Source: CAJBLF01 sp964560855
GTDB taxonomy: Bacteria; Patescibacteriota; Gracilibacteria; Absconditabacterales; Absconditicoccaceae
Direction: 5' to 3'
Assembly: GCA_964560855.1 (NCBI GenBank)
Contig: CAZLLU010000031.1
Span: 1-9,547, forward strand
Length of the DNA: 9,547 bases
Shown: positions 1 through 6,014 of the stretch, piece after piece
Position numbering within the stretch: position 1 is the stretch's first letter
Layout of the letters: every line of letters begins with the position of its first letter
The notes under the pieces: model-generated
Database searches by the model: none
Seen by the model: the letters and a program-made list of their open reading frames with translations, nothing else
What the model was told of the DNA's origin: nothing
Translations under genes and position numbers: made by a program

Positions 1-85
1 TACCCAGAGGGGGACTTGAACCCCCACGACCTTGCGGTCACCAGATTTTGAGTCTAGCATGTCTACCAATTCCATCACCTGGGCA
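1..85 (-). tRNA. tRNA-Leu (anticodon CAA)
   Basis: Read on the minus strand, the segment folds as a complete cloverleaf of the long-variable-arm class. The acceptor stem pairs TGCCCAG with CTGGGTA, including one G-T pair. The D arm carries the GGTAGACA type loop. The anticodon loop is CTCAAAA, giving anticodon CAA, which reads UUG leucine codons. A long variable arm with a short stem follows, then a T arm with GGTTCAAGTCC. The discriminator base would lie just outside the window at position 0, so the gene is complete except for that base. A good promoter lies directly upstream at 96-124. Confidence 0.95.
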
Positions 86-95
86 TTTTCCAATA

Positions 96-124
96 ATTCT
101 AAATTTTAAATGCTTAATGCTCAA
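96..124 (-). promoter_or_regulatory. Promoter of the tRNA-Leu gene
   Basis: On the minus strand a -35 like TTGAGC (119-124) is followed after 17 bases by a -10 TAGAAT (96-101, five of six consensus bases). The expected transcription start would be about 4 to 6 bases before the tRNA 5' end, the usual arrangement for a bacterial tRNA gene. This is consensus matching by eye. Confidence 0.6.
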
Positions 125-146
125 TGAAAGACTTGTCTTTTTATCT

Positions 147-168
147 ACTATTGTACCAGTACAATAGT
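147..168. repeat. Perfect 10-bp inverted repeat in the tRNA-Leu/ssb divergent gap
   Basis: The sequence ACTATTGTAC (147-156) is followed by two bases and then its exact reverse complement GTACAATAGT (159-168). The two-base spacer is too tight for a good RNA hairpin loop, so a dimeric repressor operator is the more natural reading. It lies just upstream of the tRNA-Leu -35 and of the candidate distal ssb promoter. No cognate regulator is encoded in the window. The role is inference. Confidence 0.5.
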
Positions 169-199
169 CAATATAAGAACAAATTCCTACATTCAAAAC

Positions 200-229
200 T
201 TGACATTCGACATTCAAAATTAATGTAAT
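200..229 (+). promoter_or_regulatory. Candidate distal promoter upstream of ssb
   Basis: A consensus -35 TTGACA (200-205) is followed after 18 bases by TGTAAT (224-229), which matches the -10 consensus at five of six positions. The start would give ssb a leader of roughly 110 bases. The -35 is embedded in a short repeated phrase: ACATTCAAAA occurs at 189-198 and 210-219. A second candidate start element sits next to the ATG at 331-350, so which promoter is used is unresolved. Confidence 0.4.
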
Positions 230-330
230 TGGTGGTGATTGTTTACTAAAATCCAAACAAAAATCAATTGATTTTATGCTATATTTGTTTACATATCAAG
301 TGGTGAAATCTTTTCATCGTATTTTTACAC

Positions 331-350
331 GATAATTTGATCGAATCATG
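331..350 (+). promoter_or_regulatory. ssb start-proximal element (ATAATT-N2-ATCGAATC-ATG)
   Basis: The bases just before the ssb start (332-350) match the bases before the signal peptidase start (897-915) at 17 of 19 positions. Both contain a -10-like ATAAT about 11 bases before the ATG and then ATCGAATCATG. Neither has a Shine-Dalgarno sequence. If ATAAT is the -10, transcription would begin a few bases before the ATG, giving a nearly leaderless message. No convincing -35 is visible for this copy. This is inference from sequence similarity. Confidence 0.4.
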
Positions 351-755
351 GATTTGAACAAAGTGATGATCATCGGAAGAGCTACCAACAATTTGCAGGT
401 CAAGACCATTGAAAGCAGCGGAACTTCTGTCGTAAATTTCACTGTTGCAACCAACAGGAAATTCAAGAACAAAGATGGTAACGTGCTTGAAGATGCAGAG
501 TACCACAGATGTGTGGCTTACGGAAAGTGAGCTGAAGTATTGTCCAAGTACTTGAACAAGGGAAAGAGAATTTACATCGAAGGAAGATTGAGAACGAGAA
601 AACGGCAGGACAGTGAAGGAAAAGACAAGTTCTCAACTGAGATTATTGTCGACAACTTCATTTTCTTGGATCCTAAGGGACAAGGTGGAGATGATGATCA
701 TGTCTTGGATGTTGTTGATTCTGGAATACCTGAAGATGAAGAAGTGCCATTCTAG
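348..755 (+). CDS. ssb: Single-stranded DNA-binding protein
   Basis: The product is 135 residues and binds single-stranded DNA as an OB fold in replication, recombination and repair. It opens MDLNKVMIIGRAT, typical of SSB strand 1, and continues with the VVNFTVATNR strand and a YHRCVAYGK-G-AEVLSKYLNKG segment that matches the family W/YGK-AE-YLKKG block. The tail is acidic and ends DEEVPF, the usual SSB C-terminal peptide that recruits partner proteins. The codon after YGK is TGA (528-530). Reading it as Gly keeps the OB fold intact; reading it as stop would cut the protein at 60 residues. The stop is TAG. ssb is often found between rpsF and rpsR, but here it stands alone next to a tRNA. No Shine-Dalgarno sequence precedes the ATG. 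Confidence 0.95.
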
Positions 756-837
756 ACGTTACGAATAATTGATTAACCGTTTGTGCTTACTCGATTATCG
801 TGCAAAATGAAAAAACGACTTCATTGCTATATGCGTC

Positions 838-875
838 GATACTTATTCATACACCCAAAAGTATCCGTGTTTTTT
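838..875 (+). terminator. Possible ssb terminator
   Basis: GATACTT (838-844) pairs perfectly with AAGTATC (859-865) across a 14-base loop, and six T residues follow at 870-875 after a four-base gap. The AT-rich stem and the gap make it a weak intrinsic terminator. It lies about 80 bases beyond the ssb stop and before the signal peptidase start, which is where one would be expected. Confidence 0.35.
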
Positions 876-901
876 GATCAGCTTTTTTAATATATCATAA
901 T
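874..901 (+). promoter_or_regulatory. Candidate start-proximal promoter of the signal peptidase gene
   Basis: A -35-like TTGATC (874-879) and a -10-like CATAAT (896-901) are separated by 16 bases. The -10 is part of the 19-base element shared with ssb, and only 11 bases separate it from the ATG at 913. Transcription from here would produce an almost leaderless mRNA for lepB and probably the membrane-protein gene behind it. Confidence 0.4.
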
Positions 902-912
902 TACATCGAATC

Positions 913-1497
913 ATGAGCTTCAAAATGAAATTCAAATATTTTCTTCTCGATCTGTTTGATATGGTCTCTTTTTTGATATTCGTTGGATGAATAGTCCTCT
1001 TTATTAGGTTTTTCGTCGCGAATCCATATACGGTTGTATGAGCGAGCATGGCTCCTACGTTCGAAGAGAATGATTTCATTATTGTGGATAAGATTACTCC
1101 GAGATTTAGCGAACTCAAGAGAGGCGATGTTATTGTCTTTGTTCCTCCTGGAAAAACTATTCCATATATCAAAAGAATTGTAGGTCTCCCTGGTGAAACC
1201 GTGAAAATCAGAAAAAATAATGTAGAAATATGCTCTATCGAAAATGATATAGAACAATGTAATACGCTTCAAGAAGATTATCTTACTTGATCCGTCTCTA
1301 CTGAAGCGAGATGCGGTATCAGTGAATTTGTCGTTAAAGATGGATTATTCGTGATGGGAGATAATAGATGATTCTCTACCGATTCGCGTTGCTGTTTCGG
1401 ACTCGACTGCTACGAAGGCTCAACATATGAAGTGCCGTTTGATCATATTATAGGGAAAGTATACTTGAGGTTTTTCCCTCGTTTCCAGACATTCTAG
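913..1497 (+). CDS. lepB: Signal peptidase I
   Basis: The product is a 194-residue membrane serine protease that removes signal peptides from exported proteins on the outer face of the membrane. A single membrane helix spans about residues 17-36. Box B follows as VVGASMAPTF, with catalytic Ser45 and Met46. Box D is YIKRIVGLPGE, with Lys87 as the general base. Box E is MGDNRGFSTDSR (148-159). TGA codes Gly at 988, 1039 and 1288 and at Gly153 in box E, a position where small residues are usual; all four are needed for a complete enzyme. The ATG at 913 follows an in-frame TAA at 898-900; ATG 925 is an alternative start. The stop is TAG. The exported part has six cysteines (107, 116, 134, 160, 161, 166), which is unusual. 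The next gene starts 26 bases downstream, so the two are probably co-transcribed. Confidence 0.96.
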
Positions 1498-1523
1498 CTT
1501 TATTCTTTATTTAGCATATCTGT

Positions 1524-2102
1524 ATGAGGATTTTCTCGAATTTCGATACTAATCTAAGAAAGAATATGTTCGCAGAATATCAGCAGAGGTATGGTATTGA
1601 AAATGTTCTTTGCTTTTGAAGGAGTAAGCTTTATTATATTATTAAGGTCTTCGTTCCATTTATGACTCTTTTGTTGATTACTGTCTTTGGATTGATATTT
1701 TTTTATAAATGGTTAGGAGGCGATTATTTTGCTTATATTTTGACTTCTATTATTATCATAGATGTTGTGTTCCTGTTTCCGGTTGTAGGAAAATATATCG
1801 ACTATAGGATGGATTTCATCATTGTTATCACAAATTCTATCATGATGATTGAACAATCAGGGCTCTTCAAGAGAAATGTTTCTACGATCAGTTCCCAGAG
1901 CATCAAAAGCATTTCTATCAAGAAATCTGGTTTGCTCTATAGCATCTTTGATAATGGCGATATTATCATATTGACGGAGGGTGATACTGCACGTAATGGT
2001 GAAATAAAGTTTCGTCGAATTCCAAGGCCTGAAAAGAGAAGAAATCAGATTGTTAAAGTCGTTGGCATAGATACTAAAGCTAATCAGGATTCACAAATTT
2101 AA
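1524..2102 (+). CDS. Membrane protein with bacterial PH-like (YdbS/bPH2-type) domain
   Basis: The product is 192 residues. A polar N-terminus of about 38 residues (EYQQRYGIENVLCFGRSKLYY) leads into two hydrophobic helices at about 40-62 and 69-92. A C-terminal domain (about 95-180) follows, with the pattern IDYRMDFIIVITNSIMMIEQ, then SIKSISIKKSGLLYSIFDNGDIIILTEG. That layout of helix pair, 'Y..D.iiVTN..i...' and 'I..i......G.l.....yGdI.i.T.g' is typical of bacterial PH-like domain proteins common in Patescibacteria. Their biochemical role is unknown. Gly32 is coded by TGA (1617-1619); without readthrough the protein would begin inside the first helix. An in-frame TAG at 1512-1514 limits how far upstream the start can be. 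It follows lepB by 26 bases. The family call is by pattern only. Confidence 0.75.
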
Positions 2103-2169
2103 TGAATGTGCTGTCTGCTGGATAAAATCATTTTTCTTGATTAAGAGTTTATATCGTAAATATTTCATT

Positions 2170-2523
2170 ATGAGACCACAACAAGAGATTCCAATCATTC
2201 CGTACGATATCTATGAATCTCCTCAGGAGATTGTTATTCTGCTTCCTCTTGGATGAGTAAAGAAAGAAAGCTTAAATCTCAATATAAAAGAGTATAGACT
2301 TGTTATTTCAGGTGAAAGAATCAAACCGAAAGTGAAGGACCATCTTATCCCGCTCAAAGAGGAATGCTATCGGTGACCAATACAGCAAATCATCGATTTA
2401 CCTCCGCAAGTATATTTTGACAAAATCCATTCAAAATTAACTCCAGATAATACTTTGCAGATTATCGTTCCCAAAGCATTGGTTCCAGAAAAGATTAAGC
2501 TTGAAGTGGAATATGATAAATAG
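2170..2523 (+). CDS. Small heat-shock protein (Hsp20/alpha-crystallin type)
   Basis: The 117-residue product is almost only an alpha-crystallin domain, the chaperone fold that holds unfolding proteins. PYDIYESPQEIVILLPLGGVKKESL matches the family's 'vdiyEtdd.ivi.adLPGvkkedi' block, and YRLVISGER matches 'L.IsGer'. IDLPPQVYFDKIHSKLTPDNTLQIIVPK matches 'f.LP..vd.dkI.A...nGvL.i.lPK', although the glycine of the A-x-x-x-n-G-v-L motif is replaced. KIKLEVEYDK may be the C-terminal I-x-I/V tail. Gly29, in the LPGV loop, and Gly69 are coded by TGA. The N-terminal arm is only about 12 residues, short for the family. The stop is TAG. A 67-base gap with no strong promoter separates it from the previous gene. 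A CS-domain protein is a less likely alternative. Confidence 0.82.
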
Positions 2524-2525
2524 AC

Positions 2526-2545
2526 AAAAATCCGCCTTAGGTGGA
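2526..2545 (-). terminator. Intrinsic terminator of the minus-strand ligase-like gene
   Basis: On the minus strand TCCACC pairs with GGCGGA (stem 2531-2536 with 2540-2545, one G-T pair, three-base loop) and is followed by five T residues (plus-strand A-run 2526-2530). It lies about 90 bases beyond the ligase stop and directly after the Hsp20 stop, so it is correctly oriented for transcripts arriving from the right. Confidence 0.55.
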
Positions 2546-2554
2546 TGATAAACT

Positions 2555-2575
2555 ATTCCGCAGAAGTTGCGGAAT
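2555..2575. other. Hairpin without T-run between convergent genes
   Basis: ATTCCGCA (2555-2562) pairs perfectly with TGCGGAAT (2568-2575) over a five-base loop. No T-run follows on either strand, so it is not a classical terminator. It sits between the two strand-specific terminators and could protect a transcript 3' end or act as an operator. Confidence 0.45.
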
Positions 2576-2603
2576 GATAAAAAGATAAATGCTCATCTTC
2601 GAT

Positions 2604-2631
2604 TCGCGATCAATGTATCGCGATTTTTTTT
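2604..2631 (+). terminator. Intrinsic terminator of the lepB-to-Hsp20 run
   Basis: TCGCGAT (2604-2610) pairs perfectly with ATCGCGA (2617-2623) across a six-base loop, and eight T residues follow (2624-2631). This is a strong rho-independent terminator for plus-strand transcription. It ends only seven bases before the stop codon of the convergent ligase-like gene. Confidence 0.85.
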
Positions 2632-2637
2632 ATCGGT

Positions 2638-3963
2638 TTATCATTTTATCGCGGAGCTTTTATCGATTTTTGTAGATAAATAGCCAGTCAATATTCACCG
2701 TATGATGAAGAAGAGATAGTTGACCATGCTGTCTTCGAAAACATGGAGGAACATACCCATGATGAGCAATACAAAAAATCCTATATTTAGGCTTTGCCGA
2801 ACGCGATATATGTTTTGTTCGTTCGCGTCTGTTTGTGTCATAGCAAAAGCTTTTTGTATTCTCTTGGAGAGCCGCATTATGCTGAGTATGACCATAGCCC
2901 ATACTATAAACCCTATCGTACCGATATCGAGCATCAGTTGTATGTAATAGTTTTCCGGCAGTATCGTACCATTGTGATGGATGGCTGGTCAAGACGTTCA
3001 GAGCCCATATCCGCTTGGTTGCTGCATTATATATGCTATGCTCCCGAATTTCGCTTGTATATGACCGAGGGTTGAACTTCATTTCAAAACGCTCAATCCT
3101 ACGATTCCTGCTAGCGCTACTATGAATATCCCTAGCGCTATTTTTTTGTGCTTTTTGATCCACTGGATATTTATCAATGCTAATCCTATGATACCGCCGA
3201 TGAATGCTGTTCTCGAAAGCGTCATGATGATCGCTACTATTCGAATTCCGATGATTGCGCTATTCACTATCGCTTTTCTGTTCATTGAAAAAAATGTTTT
3301 TATCGACGCAAACTTTTGTCTGAAAAGCGTAACGATGACTGGTAAGAATGCGATAAGGAAATATCCATAATTGTTTGGCCCTGAAAAAATTCCTTGTCGC
3401 CTCAATGTTCATTCATATCAGGTAAGATAATAGATCGGAGGTTTGTCGCCGAAAGCGAAGTCTTTGAGTGGTCCGTAGCCTATTCGATGAAAGAATTCAG
3501 GTATAATTAATTTCATCAGTTGTCGCAAAAATCATACGATGACGACGATAATGAGTCCATACATGCATTGACGTAGAAATTTTATGAATTTTTCTTTGTT
3601 TTTGGCATATGCTAATGAGTATCCCACGCGTGCAGCAGCGATCAGGATGATGAGATACCGTAGTCCGTATTTGATTCCTATTCAGATATCATATCGTGAT
3701 TTCCCTAGCCGTTTGGAGATGCCTATGCTGAAGATGAGGAGTATTCAAAGCGAGATGAGTGGATATTTTCGTGTAGGCAAAAATTTTCTGCAGTCTTTTC
3801 GATGGGTAACGATGACCGCTAGGACGAAGACGATTCGGATGCCGTCTCTAGCTATCGAAAATATCTCTTGGTATTGTCATCCGAAAACCCCGTAGCAAAG
3901 CACCGTCACGAGGATGTGGTAGAGGACTATACATACAAGAAAGCATTTGAGGAATCTCAACAT
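2638..3963 (-). CDS. O-antigen ligase/polymerase-like membrane protein (Wzy_C family)
   Basis: The product is 441 residues, a polytopic membrane protein with many hydrophobic segments. Family landmarks are LRRQGIFSGPNNYGYF (about 187-202), TLSRTAFIGG (about 248-257), the loop PSGYGLGTSGP (about 316-326) and ENYYIQLMLDIGTIGF just after it. This family polymerises or ligates lipid-linked surface glycans on the outer membrane face. Eleven glycines are coded by TGA, including those in GLGTSG and the last residue, where TGA is directly followed by the TAA stop. Under the standard code it would look like several fragments. The ATG at 3963 was chosen because it begins the hydrophobic region; the frame stays open further upstream, so a slightly earlier start is possible. 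Ligase and polymerase cannot be told apart by sequence at this level. Confidence 0.85.
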
Positions 3964-3992
3964 ACAGATGCGTTGAAGATAAATATAACAAA

Positions 3993-4020
3993 AATATATT
4001 TGTTCGTGATATAAAAACAA
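3993..4020 (-). promoter_or_regulatory. Weak candidate promoter of the ligase-like gene
   Basis: On the minus strand TTGTTT (4015-4020) and TATATT (3993-3998, five of six -10 bases) are 16 bases apart, placed about 30 bases before the ligase ATG. The region is very AT-rich, so a chance match is likely. Confidence 0.3.
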
Positions 4021-4025
4021 GTTGA

Positions 4026-4049
4026 AAGATATAAGATAAAAGATAAAAG
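4026..4049 (+). repeat. Short 7-bp tandem repeat before the glycosyltransferase start
   Basis: The bases before the ATG consist of AGATATA and then two AGATAAA units and a partial copy, running straight into AAGATGG. The final purine-rich unit may act as a weak ribosome-binding region, since no true Shine-Dalgarno sequence is present. Confidence 0.4.
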
Positions 4050-4937
4050 ATGGATATGAAACTCAGCGTAGTCATCCCGACCAGGGGAGATCAGAATATG
4101 ATGAATATCACCGAATGCTTGAATCGTCAGACCTTCAAAGATTTTGAGGTTATTTTCGTCGTAGATAAACATTTGGCTCCTGGTACGGTTCTTCGTGATA
4201 CATGAAATATCCATTATATATCTGAATCAACAACTGCGCTTCCGCACAACAACGCCAGCGCTTTGAGAAATCTATGAATACAATCCGCCCAAGGAAAATT
4301 CATTCAACTGATGGATGATGATGAACGGTTCGAGGATGATTATCTGGAGAGATCTTTGGCGTTACGGGATCAGTATTATGTCAAATTTAAAAAAGATTTT
4401 GTCCTGACGCCTACCTTGATGTATAGGAAAACCGGTAAAATCCAAAGCCAAGGTTTCTCTTGCTTCAATTATTGGCTGTCTAGACCTATTCCACAACATC
4501 TGTACCAAAAAGAACGAGATTATATCCAGATGTATTCATGAAATTCGCTTTTGGCTCCTGCGCATATATTCAAAGAGATCCTTTTTGATGAAAAGATTGA
4601 TTTTGTTTATGAAGATCTGGATTTCACCTGTAGGATTTATCGTGCCGGTTTTCCGCTTATCGTACTCCGTGATTTAAGGATTTACCATATGGAAAGAGAT
4701 AAAAAACCGCTTGAACACGCACGAGTCGCTAATGAATATGCTGCATATAGAAAAGCAAAGCATAGGATGCTGTTCGTAAAAAAATATGGAACTTTTTCTG
4801 ATAAAATAAAATTTTATCTGCTTGGATTTCGAGGGCAGCCGCTTCGACTCGTTATCAAAATCCTTAGATTCGCTCCGATACAAGAAAAACGAAAACTCAT
4901 CCGAGCTCTCGTTCGTGGTACGTTCGCTAAACTATAA
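4050..4937 (+). CDS. Family 2 glycosyltransferase
   Basis: The 295-residue product is a GT-A fold enzyme that transfers a sugar from a nucleotide donor to a glycan acceptor at the cytoplasmic membrane face. It begins with the nucleotide-binding strand KLSVVIPTRGD (4-14). It then shows NASALRNLGIQSAQGKFIQLMDDDE, where DDD (89-91) is the metal-binding DXD site, and VYEDLDFTCRIYRAGF (186-201), where the ED pair is the usual catalytic-base motif. TGA codes three glycines, including those in RDTGN and RNLGIQSAQGK, the latter a conserved position (usually 'RN.gi..A.G.yi.flDdDD'). ATG 4056 is an alternative start. The basic C-terminus (RLVIKILRF, about residue 270) could associate with the membrane. 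It is divergent from the ligase-like gene and ends eight bases before the convergent pyruvyl transferase. The sugar specificity cannot be read. Confidence 0.9.
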
Positions 4938-4945
4938 TATTTAGC

Positions 4946-5944
4946 TTAAAGCTTGAAGCCTGAATCTAACATTTTTTGCATCTTCAGTATTTTTTTCTGA
5001 TACGGATAGACTTTTGTTTCGATTCAAAGGAAGCTTGAAATGAGAAAGAGATGGAGCCTACTGCTGATGACCATACTTGCACTTGCAAGCGTTTTTATGA
5101 AACCATTGAAGTCATTTTCTCGATCAAGGATAGTGAACTGCTGATCTTTGATTTCTGCTGCTTTCTGGATTTTGTGTGCGTATCTTATGTCGTTGTATTG
5201 CTCTCCATTTCCTTTCGCTACTGGTACGTATTTCACTTCATATCCTTGATTGTAGATTCTCTTTACATCATCGATGATGTTCGGAAGAAATTTTTCTGCA
5301 TTTCTGTTGAGATTGATGACGATGTATTTGTTGTAATTCTCTATTTTTTTTCCTTTCACTTTTTTTCGTGGATATGCAAAATAGGAGGTGTCCATAAAGA
5401 ATTCTGCGTTTTTGAATCCGTGCGCTTTCATTTCCTGGACGGTATCTATATCTCTTGCGAAGATGTATTTCGTCCTTTTGAGGAGTAGCGTGAATAAGAA
5501 TCTGTTGAAATATTTTTTTGGTCGTTGGATTCCTCCCATCAGATAGCGTGGTTTCCTGAAACAGGGGAGAAGTGAGGCTAATCGATATCGATAGGAATGC
5601 TTATTCTCTTCGGTGATAATTTCTCCTCATCCTATGATAACGGCATCTACTTTTTTCCGAAGTTTCCGTTCCCTGAATTTCCCTGTGATGAGATATCTTC
5701 GTCGTGAACGTATGCCTTTTGGTATTTCGGTGATGAAGGTTATTTTCGAGGTATCAACTAATTGATGCAAGAACGTCTTGAGCCATTCAGGATCATATGC
5801 TGCTATCGTGATCTTCTTGTTTGTTTCTTGCAATAATTTTATAGTTCACGCCAAAATCAGCTCGTCTCCTAAGTTTCTGTAGGATCGATTGCCGATGATA
5901 AGGATACGTTTTTCTGGGATATTCAATGTCTTGGGTATTTTCAT
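4946..5944 (-). CDS. Polysaccharide pyruvyl transferase (CsaB-like)
   Basis: The 332-residue product belongs to the family that adds a pyruvate ketal from phosphoenolpyruvate to a surface polysaccharide. In Gram-positive relatives this anchors S-layer proteins. It starts KRILIIGNRSYRNLGDELIL (13-31), the family's 'G.yg..N.GDeail' block. VIIGGGEI (102-109) is the usual GGG(D/E) strand, and its second Gly is coded by TGA. A FARDIDTVQEMKAHGF segment matches the 'vR(D/E)..s...l...G' region. SSRLHLF (294-300) matches the conserved 'SRLH' near the C-terminus. TGA also codes Gly33 and Gly307; reading through the latter adds the last 26 residues. Whether the target is a lipid-linked glycan or a wall polymer is unknown. 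It is convergent with the glycosyltransferase with eight bases between stops and no room for a terminator. Confidence 0.85.
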
Positions 5945-5959
5945 ATGTTTCCGTAAAAT

Positions 5960-5986
5960 AAAAAAGACTACTATGATATAGCAGTC
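5960..5986 (-). terminator. Intrinsic terminator of the 873-residue protein gene
   Basis: On the minus strand GACTGCTAT (5978-5986) pairs with ATAGTAGTC (5966-5974) over a three-base loop with one G-T pair, followed by six T residues (plus-strand A-run 5960-5965). It sits 29 bases after the stop of the large gene and about 15 bases before the start of the pyruvyl transferase gene. A T5 tract on the other side means it could also work on the plus strand. Confidence 0.75.
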
Positions 5987-6014
5987 CTTTTTGGTTATGC
6001 AAGTGAAATTCTAT

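Noticed and set aside
189..219. Start of a CRISPR-like or iteron array (ACATTCAAAA twice)
   Set aside because: There are only two copies 21 bases apart with one partial copy between, no further units and no cas or replication gene adjacent.
540..755. A second small gene starting at 540 just after an apparent stop in ssb
   Set aside because: It is in the same frame as 348-530 and completes the SSB fold when the TGA at 528-530 is read as glycine.
2660..3405. Broken O-antigen ligase pseudogene made of fragments
   Set aside because: All interruptions are TGA and the pieces join into one frame with conserved motifs across the joins. There is no frameshift or TAA/TAG until 2638.
5051..5488. Plus-strand Phe/Val/Cys-rich 145-residue frame
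   Set aside because: It lies entirely opposite the pyruvyl transferase gene, whose conserved motifs establish the minus strand as coding.
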